Program-made: the position numbers and the translations under genes
The notes under the pieces: model-generated
The model's database searches: none
Seen by the model: only the letters and a program-made list of their open reading frames with translations
Told to the model about the DNA's origin: nothing
Shown: positions 44,965-52,570 of the stretch, piece by piece
How positions within the stretch are numbered: position 1 is the stretch's first letter
Layout of the letters: every line of letters begins with the position of its first letter
Source of the DNA: an uncultured Flaviramulus sp.
Lineage (GTDB): Bacteria; Bacteroidota; Bacteroidia; Flavobacteriales; Flavobacteriaceae
Length of the DNA stretch: 61,262 nt
Assembly (NCBI GenBank): GCA_947487155.1
Contig: CANKVS010000020.1
Location: 1-61,262 of the forward strand
Direction: 5' to 3'

Positions 44965-45000
44965 CAAATATAAGTAAGATAAATTAAAAAAATCTACAAA
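44965..45000 (-). promoter_or_regulatory. Promoter of the XRE gene (copy 1)
   Basis: Minus-strand TATATTTG (44965-44972) matches TAnnTTTG; TTTG (44997-45000) lies 24 bases upstream. It overlaps the spacer of the divergent plus-strand promoter. Equivalent at 52458-52493. Confidence 0.4.
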
Positions 45001-45005
45001 GTGTC

Positions 45006-45036
45006 TTGTGTGTCGTTCTCACAATTGTTACTTTTG
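45006..45036 (+). promoter_or_regulatory. Promoter of the ATPase-recombinase operon (copy 1)
   Basis: TACTTTTG (45029-45036) fits the -7 consensus TAnnTTTG, with TTG (45006-45008) 20 bases upstream. The ATPase ATG follows 42 bases later. Equivalent at 52499-52529. Confidence 0.5.
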
Positions 45037-45077
45037 GGACAAATCTGGGAATAATAATTTTTTAAACTTTTTTAATA

Positions 45078-46649
45078 ATGGCACTCAACACATCCAACCC
45101 AAACAACTACGAGTACACAACCAAGTATTTAGAAATCCACATTTTGGGTGGTATCAAAACCACCAAACTCGAAACCTTACGTGTTACATTATCGATACAG
45201 AAACCCAAAGAACACAATGTATTACGCCACTCGATAGACTTATACAATGATAACCAAGTAGAAAAGCTCGTTAGAAAAATAGCAGAACGCTTGGAAATAG
45301 GAACAAGTATAGCACGTAGAACCATACAGGATTTAACGAGAGAACTTGAAAACTATCGTTTTGTATTATTGGAGCAATCACAAGTTACATCCACAGGAAA
45401 AGAACTAACAGCAACAGAACTGCGAGCCGCAGAGGCGTTTTTAAAAAAGAAAAATCTACTTGAAACCACTAACGAGCTTATTGGAAAATCTGGAGTAATT
45501 GGAGAAACCACCAACAGACTTTTAATGTACATCATCTTTACAAGTCGTAAAACAAACAGTCCTTTACATTGTATCAGCTTGGGAAGTTCCGGAACAGGAA
45601 AGACACATTTACAATCTAAAGTAGCAGAGTTAATACCAGAAGAAGATAAAGTAGAAATCACAGTATTATCTGCAAATGCTTTTTATTACTTCAATCGTAC
45701 AGAATTACAACACAAATTAATATTGATAGAAGATTTAGATGGAGCAGAATCTGTACTCTATCCATTACGAGAACTGCAATCTAAAAAAAGAATCACAAAA
45801 ACGGTTGTACATAAAGATACCAAAGGCAATACCAAAACCATACATCTAACGGTTGAAGGTCCTGTATCTGTTGCGGGATGCACCACACAGGAAAGTATTT
45901 ACGAAGATAATAGCAATCGTTCGTTCCTACTCTACATTGATGAATCAGCAGAGCAAGACCAAAGAATTATGAATTATCAACGCTTTATGAGTGCTGGAAA
46001 AATCAACATACAAGAGCAGATAGAATCTACTGGGTTACTACAAAATGTTCAAAGACTGCTTAAACCGATTAGAGTTATAAATCCCTTTGCAGAATACTTG
46101 GAACTGCCACAATCTGTATTTAAACCACGAAGAACCAATAGCCATTATTTACAATTTATCGAAGCGATTACATTTTACAAACAATACCAAAGGGAAAAGA
46201 AATATGATGAAGCTACAGGCGAAGAATTTATAGAAACCACGATTGAAGATATTAAAGAAGCCAACGAATTAATTATAGAAGTGTTATTGCGTAAATCTGA
46301 TACCATTACAGGAGCAACACGAAACCATCTTGAAAGCTTAAAAGATTATCTAAAAAAGAACAATCAAACAACATTTACAAACTCTGAAATTAGAAGAAAC
46401 TTGCGTATAAAGGAAACCACTTTAAGGCGTTACAACAATCAATTATTAGCAGAGAATTATATAAAAAGAATTAAGAAAGTAAAGACTAAAAGCTACTGTT
46501 TTGAAGTCGTAGATATTGACGAATACAGCAATCTTAAAGAGCAAATAAATAGTGCATTGCAGAACTGTATCACACAGATAGAACTCGCCACATCGCCACA
46601 AAGTCGCCACCAACAAAATGGCGAGGTTAAAATAAAGAAAGCCAGTTAA
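45078..46649 (+). CDS. P-loop ATPase of the element (copy 1)
   Basis: 523 residues. Walker A at 169-176 (GSSGTGKT) and Walker B at about 214-219 (KLILIEDLDG) define an AAA+-like or primase-helicase-like ATPase; GPVSVAGCTTQESIYEDNSN followed by RSF resembles a sensor/arginine-finger region. The C-terminal 130 residues end in a winged-helix segment (TFTNSEIRRNLRIKETTLRR). No relaxase or polymerase motifs are seen. It is transcribed with the two recombinases and probably helps recombination or replication of the excised circle; that role is inferred. Confidence 0.7.
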   Translation: MALNTSNPNNYEYTTKYLEIHILGGIKTTKLETLRVTLSIQKPKEHNVLRHSIDLYNDNQVEKLVRKIAERLEIGTSIARRTIQDLTRELENYRFVLLEQSQVTSTGKELTATELRAAEAFLKKKNLLETTNELIGKSGVIGETTNRLLMYIIFTSRKTNSPLHCISLGSSGTGKTHLQSKVAELIPEEDKVEITVLSANAFYYFNRTELQHKLILIEDLDGAESVLYPLRELQSKKRITKTVVHKDTKGNTKTIHLTVEGPVSVAGCTTQESIYEDNSNRSFLLYIDESAEQDQRIMNYQRFMSAGKINIQEQIESTGLLQNVQRLLKPIRVINPFAEYLELPQSVFKPRRTNSHYLQFIEAITFYKQYQREKKYDEATGEEFIETTIEDIKEANELIIEVLLRKSDTITGATRNHLESLKDYLKKNNQTTFTNSEIRRNLRIKETTLRRYNNQLLAENYIKRIKKVKTKSYCFEVVDIDEYSNLKEQINSALQNCITQIELATSPQSRHQQNGEVKIKKAS

Positions 46650-46689
46650 TTAAATACAACTCGCCACAAAATCTAAAAAATGCAACCGA

Positions 46690-47649
46690 GTGAAAAAAGT
46701 CGAGAGCCTCGACACGCAAATTATGAAGAAACTCAAATTACAAAGCAGAAGTTATAAAGCCTTACTAATCGACTTTAAGTCGTGGTTGGATGTGTTGGGT
46801 TATAGCAAAGGCATCGTAAAATACTCGCCTATTTTTTTACAGGAGTTTTTTTATTGGTTAGAGCAAAATGGACATACAAATATTACCACAATCACACGAA
46901 AAAACATTACAGATTACTATCAATATCTAAAACAAAGACCTAATGAAAATTATGGTGGAGCATTGAGCAATCCATCATTGAACGGTCATATCAGTTCACT
47001 AAAACGCTTCAATGAATATCTAAAAAAGCATAATGCAAAATCATTATCCATACACTTGCGTTTTGAGCGAACCGATAGATTAAATGAAACCGACATCGTT
47101 ACTCAATACGAAATAAAAGAACTGTTTAAAGCAACGGATTATACAAGTCCATTGGAGCGATTTAGGTTACGGGATAAAGCGATATTGGTAGTTCTGTACA
47201 GTTGTGGATTAAGAAGAAATGAAGCAGTACACCTGAATCTTAATGACGTGCTTTTTGATAAAGAGCGGATTTTAATACGAAAGACCAAGAACAAAAGAGA
47301 ACGTTTTGTACCAATCAACAGTTACAATTTAAGAATCCTCGAAGATTATATTTATGATGGGCGACCAGAGTTTTACAAAGCCAATAAAAATGAAGCTCTA
47401 TTTGTTAACTCACAAGGTGGCAGATTAGGTGGAATGAGTTTTAAACTACGCTTGCGCCAAATCATCAAAGCAACTAACGATAGTGATATTACAGAAAAGC
47501 GGATTACACCACACAAATTAAGACACAGTATTGCTACGCATCTACTCGAACAAGGTGTAGCGATTGAAGCGGTCAGTCAGTTTTTAGGACACACCTCTTT
47601 AGAATCCACACAGATTTACACACACTTAATCAAAGAAAATATACAATGA
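46690..47649 (+). CDS. Tyrosine recombinase, catalytically complete (copy 1)
   Basis: 319 residues, XerC/D-like. SAM-like core-binding domain at about 20-120 and catalytic domain at 135-315 with R175 (YSCGLRRNEAV), K198/K200 (RKTKNK), H275 and R278 (PHKLRH), H301 (FLGHTSLES) and nucleophile Y310 (IYTHL). The reading frame opens with GTG at 46690; ATG 46723 is an alternative start. A GTCGAG/CTCGAC hairpin lies just after the GTG. It overlaps the next recombinase gene by 4 bp. Likely the enzyme that cuts at the GACACCAATGG cores. Confidence 0.9.
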   Translation: MKKVESLDTQIMKKLKLQSRSYKALLIDFKSWLDVLGYSKGIVKYSPIFLQEFFYWLEQNGHTNITTITRKNITDYYQYLKQRPNENYGGALSNPSLNGHISSLKRFNEYLKKHNAKSLSIHLRFERTDRLNETDIVTQYEIKELFKATDYTSPLERFRLRDKAILVVLYSCGLRRNEAVHLNLNDVLFDKERILIRKTKNKRERFVPINSYNLRILEDYIYDGRPEFYKANKNEALFVNSQGGRLGGMSFKLRLRQIIKATNDSDITEKRITPHKLRHSIATHLLEQGVAIEAVSQFLGHTSLESTQIYTHLIKENIQ

Positions 47650-48533
47650 CTTACGAAGATTATTTATTGCAAAACCAATACAGCCAAAGTACAATTACAG
47701 TTCACAAACTACGCATCAAAAGGTTCAAAGGCTGGTTAAAACATTACGGAATTACAGAGCATCAATTAAATTACAGTAGCTTATTAAAATATGCCAAATA
47801 CTTACAGACAGAAAAGAAGTATGAACGTTCATCGACCAATAATGAATTGAGAGCAGTAAAACTGTATTATGATTATCTAATTGCAAAAGGAGAGTTAATG
47901 GATAATCCTGCGGAAGATATGGCCATAAGAGGCAAACGCATCAAAGTGATTAGTAATTTATTGAGCGAAGAAGAATTAGAGGATTTATATTATAGTTATG
48001 ATATTGAGCATTATGATACGTTTTTTAAAGCGACCAAATTAAGGGATAAAGTTGTGTTGGGATTAATGGTCTTTCAAGGTATTACAGGAATAGAACTCTA
48101 TCATTTACAGGAAGAATATGTACAATTAGGTAAAGGAAAAATAGACATCCCAAGTACACGACGAAGCAATGCAAGAACAATGAAATTACAACCTTGCCAA
48201 ATGATGGATTTATTGAATTATACAACTACAACAAGAAATTATTTAACCAAGCATATACAAACTAAAAATAGTGAACAACTGATTTTTGGAAGCACATCAC
48301 AAATACGAAGTATAACTTCAAGAATCATTAGAAATCTAAAACAGTACAATCATAAAGTAACAAGCTACTCACAATTAAGGTCAAGTCTAATCGTAAATTG
48401 GTTATCAAAACATAACTTGAGACAAGTTCAATATTTAGCAGGACATCGTTACATATCTTCAACTGAAAAGTACGTGCAAGATGATTTAGAGAACCTGCAC
48501 GACATCGTCAACAACTTCCATCCGATTAGTTAA
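47646..48533 (+). CDS. Tyrosine recombinase-like protein with degenerate active site (copy 1)
   Basis: 295 residues. It has the recombinase fold: N-terminal core-binding domain (YSQSTITVHKLRIKRFKGWL) and catalytic-domain motifs, but the first catalytic arginine is replaced by T147 (FQGITGIEL) and the H of HxxR by S242 (SYSQLRSS). R245, H267 (LAGHRYISS) and Y276 remain. It may act as a structural partner that forms heterotetramers with the intact enzyme. Its start overlaps the end of that gene (ATGA), so the two should be made together. Confidence 0.8.
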   Translation: MTYEDYLLQNQYSQSTITVHKLRIKRFKGWLKHYGITEHQLNYSSLLKYAKYLQTEKKYERSSTNNELRAVKLYYDYLIAKGELMDNPAEDMAIRGKRIKVISNLLSEEELEDLYYSYDIEHYDTFFKATKLRDKVVLGLMVFQGITGIELYHLQEEYVQLGKGKIDIPSTRRSNARTMKLQPCQMMDLLNYTTTTRNYLTKHIQTKNSEQLIFGSTSQIRSITSRIIRNLKQYNHKVTSYSQLRSSLIVNWLSKHNLRQVQYLAGHRYISSTEKYVQDDLENLHDIVNNFHPIS

Positions 48534-48583
48534 CCTAAAATTTATTTATTAAACACAGCATATAAACAATAAAAACATTAAAT

Positions 48584-48591
48584 TATCTTTG
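48584..48591 (+). promoter_or_regulatory. -7 box of the toxin-antitoxin operon (copy 1)
   Basis: TATCTTTG matches TAnnTTTG; no clear -33 element. Transcription would start near 48597, which argues for the antitoxin start at 48612 rather than 48594. Equivalent at 56077-56084. Confidence 0.35.
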
Positions 48592-48611
48592 TTATGATAA
48601 AACACACGATT

Positions 48612-48839
48612 ATGAATATAGAAACCACAAAACTGGAGTTAATGCATCTTTTACTGCAAACGCAGAAAGAAAGCTTATTAGCGAAGCTAAAAAAGGTTTT
48701 TGATGAAGAACAAGTAGATTGGTGGAGTGAAATGTCCAAAGAAGAACAAGAAGAAATCAAAACAGGTTTAAAACAAGCAGATAAAGGCGAATATATTGCT
48801 AACGAAACTGTAATGAAACGTTTTGATAAATGGCATTAA
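48612..48839 (+). CDS. Antitoxin of a ParE/RelE-type pair (copy 1)
   Basis: 75 residues from MNIETTKLELMHLLLQ (an upstream ATG at 48594 adds six residues but lies at the expected transcription start). Helical and charged, ending KQADKGEYIANETVMKRFDK. The VDWWSEMSKEEQEEIKTGLK region resembles small antitoxins that precede ParE toxins in Bacteroidota. It overlaps the toxin gene by 10 bp. Confidence 0.75.
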   Translation: MNIETTKLELMHLLLQTQKESLLAKLKKVFDEEQVDWWSEMSKEEQEEIKTGLKQADKGEYIANETVMKRFDKWH

Positions 48840-49123
48840 AAATTGTTTGGACACCACAAGCCGAAAGAGGTTTAGATAAAGTCATTGAATATTTAGAAGA
48901 GGAATGGACAATTAATGAAATTCTAAATCTTGAACAGAATTTACAAGACCTTTTAAACCGAGTAAGCAAATACCCAAAAATCTGTCCAGGAACAGGAAAG
49001 TACAAAAATGTTCACAAAGGGTTAGTGGACAAGAACAACTATATTATCTACAGAATACAACCGAGAAAAGAACTTATTGAAATCATCAATTTTAGAGGAA
49101 CAAAGCAAGAACCGATACAATAA
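48830..49123 (+). CDS. ParE/RelE-family toxin (copy 1)
   Basis: 97 residues with the usual fold features: KIVWTPQAERGLDKVIEYLE, then LLNRVSKYPKICPGTG and NYIIYRIQPRKELIEIINF. ParE proteins poison gyrase and RelE proteins cleave mRNA; sequence does not settle which applies. Placed at the right side of the element, it should kill cells that lose the element (addiction). Confidence 0.88.
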   Translation: MALKIVWTPQAERGLDKVIEYLEEEWTINEILNLEQNLQDLLNRVSKYPKICPGTGKYKNVHKGLVDKNNYIIYRIQPRKELIEIINFRGTKQEPIQ

Positions 49124-49740
49124 TCCCCACAAAACAAAACCCAGTTTTATCGTTCTACTTCGACAAGCTCAGCAACCACTCAAAATTCTCTGTTTTTTGT
49201 TTTGTTCCGCTCGCCAATGCAATGTAAGTTTTTATGCGCCAACGCACTTGTAGCACATTGCCTTTTTGCAATAGCATTTAATATTTAAAAGTCGATTATC
49301 GACAAAAAAGCAAAGAGCTACGCCAACGGAAAATCTAATGCATAAAAACTTACCCCAAGCTATGTTTACATAATTGGCATTATAAGTCCGCTTCGCACAG
49401 TTTTTAGACCTTGTTATTTTTGATGGATAAAAAACTGTCGTTATAATGTAAATTATGTAAAATATCCGACATCACAACCGCACAAATCCGAACTAAAAAA
49501 GAAAAATAGATAGGACAGGGACAGGGACAGGGACAGCGAGAAGGACTGGGGGAAACCCTCAGTCAAACAATCTACAAAAAGCCCAGTAGTCCCCTATTTT
49601 AAAGGAATAGTGATGTATATTTTAGCTTATAAAATGTATACAAAACACGAATTATTGTATACACTTTTTTATAACGATATGGTTATCAATAATTAAACGC
49701 CCGTTTTTGTATACAAACATCAGAAATGTATAGCAAGAGG

Positions 49741-49763
49741 GTAGCGTGCTAAAGCAGCTCTAC
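49741..49763. other. Hairpin with bulged G, oriT-like (copy 1)
   Basis: GTAG (49741-49744) pairs with CTAC (49760-49763), G49746 with C49758 and TGC (49747-49749) with GCA (49754-49756), leaving G49757 unpaired. Preceded by AGCAAGAGG, as at 26593-26615. Equivalent at 57234-57256. Confidence 0.4.
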
Positions 49764-50126
49764 GATATATAATTATTTGTAAGTCAGTGATTTACATAAA
49801 TATCTAAAAATAAAGTTTGCACCAAAACCTCTGGAAACACCAGTAAATACTGAAAAAGTTTGGCGCAAACTTCTCGTTACGGGACACTCAATCGCCGTTT
49901 AGGCTATCATTTTAAAAAGCTGAAGATTGCCTTTGCGCTCAATAATCCACTTCTTAAATCTTCATCTTTTTAAAACGTTTGCTTCCGATGCAAACGTTCC
50001 GATAATAGTTAAAAAAGAGGTCGATTTATGCGGTGGATTTTTAACTATTATTGGAATGAAACAACCGCAGGGCGTTAGTGCGCCTGAGTGAGCAAAAGCG
50101 TCGGAAGCTCGGACGAAGGAAGTATT

Positions 50127-50204
50127 TTACATAAAACTGGTTATAACTTACAGTTTTGGCGAAGCTTGGATTTAAGCGACTGTATTATAACCCGTTTTAT
50201 GTAA
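50127..50204. repeat. 78-bp imperfect palindrome (copy 1)
   Basis: TTACATAAAACTGGTTATAA and the complement of its partner arm match at 19 of 20 positions; the stem continues as TACAGT/ACTGTA after a two-base bulge. Equivalent at 57620-57697. Confidence 0.6.
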
Positions 50205-50210
50205 CATATC

Positions 50211-50318
50211 GTGGCAAAGGAAGCCGATAAAATACAGAGGGTTTTTGCAGACAAAAAACTGGATTTTATTGGCGTGGAAATCAATACCAATCACTATATT
50301 TACAGTACGTTCTTTTAA
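50211..50318 (+). CDS. Possible 35-residue ORF near the element end (copy 1)
   Basis: From GTG 50211: VAKEADKIQRVFADKKLDFI, then GVEINTNHYIYSTFF and a stop. It looks amphipathic and coding-like but lacks an ATG and follows a TAA in frame. Possibly the decayed end of a longer gene. Equivalent at 57704-57811. Confidence 0.25.
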   Translation: MAKEADKIQRVFADKKLDFIGVEINTNHYIYSTFF

Positions 50319-50380
50319 ATATTTTTAGAGGGTTCAGTCGAAAAAAAGCGACCGCATTTTTTATTTTTTGCAGTAGTTAG

Positions 50381-50391
50381 GACACCAATGG
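50381..50391 (+). repeat. Core site 2 (junction between the two element copies)
   Basis: GACACCAATGG with left flank GTAGTTAG (element end) and right flank CAACTTGACATCC (element start). This is the sequence a circularised element would carry as its attachment site. The three bases before it are TAG, in frame with the RHS tail. Confidence 0.8.
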
Positions 50392-51748
50392 CAACTTGAC
50401 ATCCGATGCGAATAAGTCAATATCTGCGGTAGAATATAATCACTTGAACCAACCTACCAAAATTACGGTAACAGGTGCAAATGCTGGTGTGTTGGATTAT
50501 AAATATTCTGCTGATGGCAAGAAGCTACGCAAGATAAAAACCCAAAGCGGAGTAACCACTACAACGGATTATGCCAAAGGGTTCGTTTACGAAAACAACG
50601 TTCTGAAACAGTTCAACCATCCAGAGGGTTACGTTGAACCTGATGGAAGCGGTTACCAATATGTGTATCGTCTAACGGACATCTGGGGAAATACCAGGAT
50701 AACCTTTGCAGATGATAACAACAATGGTTCTGTAAACAGTTCAGAGATAAGAAAGGAAAGAAATTTTTATCCATTCGGTCTTGAACATCGTGGTTATAAC
50801 AACAGTTCCTATGGTGTGGAGAATAACCTAAAAACCTATCAAAAGCAGGAACTTAACAAAGACCTTGACCTTAACGTTCACGAATGGAAGTACCGTTTTG
50901 GAGACCCAGCGATTGCAAGATTTTGGCAAGTTGACCCATTGGCAGAAGATTATGTCTATAACGGAGTTTACAATTTCTCTGAAAACGACCCAATTAGTGG
51001 CGTGGAACTTGAAGGTTTGGAAAAGCTGAACATACACGTCTATAACGTCATCAAAGACCATAAGGGTAATTATACAGCTACCTTCCAGATGCAGACCACA
51101 ACGACAGGTCATAACTGGTCGGGAACAAAATCGCAGAAGCAGATACAGATATTGGACTCTTATGACAGAAAGACTGTTACCAATCTTTATACTGGAGATA
51201 ATGCTACAGCTAACGCTGCAAAAGATGGATTTAATGTTTCTGAATGGAAAGGAAAATCACAAGGCACTTGGAATACGGTAAAGCAGGCGTATAACCATAT
51301 TGCTACTTCTGATGATTACAGGTCAAGAGAATTTAGGAGTACTTTAGGTAATGTCGCTACAGCTGCAAGTCTTGTAGTTGGTCCAGAACTGTTGATAGAA
51401 AGAGCTGTTGCAGAAGTTGGCATAGGAATTGGAGCAATGAAGTTATTGCCTTCAGCAGGAAAGACAGTTAAGCATCATATTTTTAATGTGTTTAGAGGCG
51501 GTTCTTCTAAATCTCAAAAATATAGAGACTTCTTTAAGAAGCATAATATTGATTTAGATGCTAATACAGTTCATATTCCAGAAGGAATACATAAAAAACT
51601 GCATGAAGCAGGTAATAATTGGACAACAAAGTGGAAAAAATGGATTGATAATAATCCTGATGCTACAACTAAAGATGTATATCAACAAGCAGGAAAAATG
51701 ATGGATGAATATGGTATATCAGGATACTCGATAAAGCCATATAAATAA
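50381..51748 (+). pseudogene. Silent RHS tail with nuclease tip (copy 2)
   Basis: 455 codons identical to residues 1321-1775 of the RHS protein. TAG at 50378-50380 closes the frame directly upstream, and the first codons offer no ATG (a TTG lies at 50396), so expression as part of an RHS shell is not possible in this arrangement. Excision of copy 1 would join it to the host gene and regenerate the same protein. Confidence 0.75.
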
Positions 51749-51756
51749 ATAAGATT

Positions 51757-52026
51757 ATGAAACATAAAATTAAAGATAGTTTTAAAGAAATATGCGAACA
51801 AATTATTGGAGAGAATAAGACTTTAGAAGAATGGTCTGAAGTTGAATCTAGCGATATGTTCCAAAATGAAGATTATAATGGCGGTTTTGACGCTACAGAA
51901 GAAGAATTTTGTTTTAGTCTTTATGAAAACGATAAGGAATATTGGTTTCAATTTCCTTTAGAAGATATTCAAAAAATCTTATCAGAAGAAATAACTACAA
52001 TTACGGTAAGAGAAGCTGATTTATAA
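51757..52026 (+). CDS. Putative immunity protein (copy 2)
   Basis: Identical to the 89-residue protein encoded at 44264-44533. Here it follows a tail with no upstream RHS promoter, so whether it is transcribed depends on an internal promoter that I could not identify. Confidence 0.6.
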   Translation: MKHKIKDSFKEICEQIIGENKTLEEWSEVESSDMFQNEDYNGGFDATEEEFCFSLYENDKEYWFQFPLEDIQKILSEEITTITVREADL

Positions 52027-52053
52027 ACGGATATCAGCGAATTGAAAAGAAGA

Positions 52054-52079
52054 ACCACAGCGAAAGTTGTGGTTTTTTT
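52054..52079 (+). terminator. Intrinsic terminator after the immunity gene (copy 2)
   Basis: Same 8-bp stem, GAAA loop and T-run as at 44561-44586. Confidence 0.75.
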
Positions 52080-52410
52080 ATGCGTAAGCTTTTTTTGCAT
52101 TAGCATCCCTAATGGCAAGGTCAAGAAATTTTACGACCATTGCCTTATCTTCATTATCCATATCCTGTATAGCTTGGAAACGTTTTAAAAGTTCCTTATC
52201 CTTAATAGCTATAACATCATCACTTAATAAAGCATCAGCAGAAACACCAAGAGCATCAGCGATAGCCTTTAAGGCATCAGCAGGTGGAATACTTGTGTCC
52301 AGTTCGTAACGAGAAAGGCTTTTATTATTTACACCTGAAATCTCTGCAAGCTCTGCTTGGGATAAGTTCTTTTGTTGTCTGTATAATCTTATACGCTCTG
52401 CAATAGTCAT
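52078..52410 (-). CDS. XRE-family regulator of the element (copy 2)
   Basis: Identical 110-residue protein to that at 44585-44917. Two identical repressor genes in one cell would double the dose acting on both divergent promoters (44965-45036 and 52458-52529). Confidence 0.85.
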   Translation of the reverse strand: MTIAERIRLYRQQKNLSQAELAEISGVNNKSLSRYELDTSIPPADALKAIADALGVSADALLSDDVIAIKDKELLKRFQAIQDMDNEDKAMVVKFLDLAIRDANAKKAYA

Positions 52411-52570
52411 AATCGAGAATTACTTATTGAAAACACCTCTAAAAAGTGAATATTAGACAAATATAAGTAAGATAAATTAAAAAAATCTACAAAGTGTCTT
52501 GTGTGTCGTTCTCACAATTGTTACTTTTGGGACAAATCTGGGAATAATAATTTTTTAAACTTTTTTAATA

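Larger units (their letters stand above)
42888..50380 (+). mobile_element. RHS-tip integrative element, copy 1
   Basis: A 7,493-bp unit bounded by 11-bp cores. Contents: RHS tail with nuclease tip, immunity gene, XRE regulator, P-loop ATPase, two tyrosine recombinases, antitoxin and ParE-type toxin, and 1.26 kb of palindrome-rich DNA. It is joined in frame to the upstream RHS gene. All stretches I compared with copy 2 are identical, including every predicted protein. Confidence 0.8.
49124..50380. other. Palindrome-rich non-coding region of the element (copy 1)
   Basis: 1,257 bp with no strong gene. Features: inverted repeats at 49224-49237/49340-49353 (14 bp perfect), 49814-49826/49859-49871, 49921-49928/49957-49964, 49974-49982/49990-49998, 49999-50015/50038-50054 and 50127-50146/50185-50204; four GGACAG hexamers (49513-49536); a hairpin at 49544-49564 (GACTGGGGG / CCCTCAGTC); GTATAC-centred sites at 49635-49643, 49655-49663 and 49707-49716; and the bulged hairpin at 49741-49763. 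A weak GTCG/CGAC stem with T-rich tail (50337-50362) ends the unit. Suggests an origin of transfer or replication, or recombinase/accessory binding sites. Confidence 0.55.

Noticed and set aside
45008..45250. An 80-codon plus-strand frame overlapping the element ATPase start
   Set aside because: It runs into the ATPase gene in another frame, overlaps the promoter, and has no coding character.
46690..48533. RIT element (recombinase in trio)
   Set aside because: Only two recombinase genes overlap; a third is not present and the neighbouring ATPase and RHS tail do not belong to RIT elements.
50127..50204. Integron attC site
   Set aside because: The palindrome has the right size and a bulge, but the conserved RYYYAAC and GTTRRRY ends are not present and no IntI-type integrase with its extra domain is encoded.
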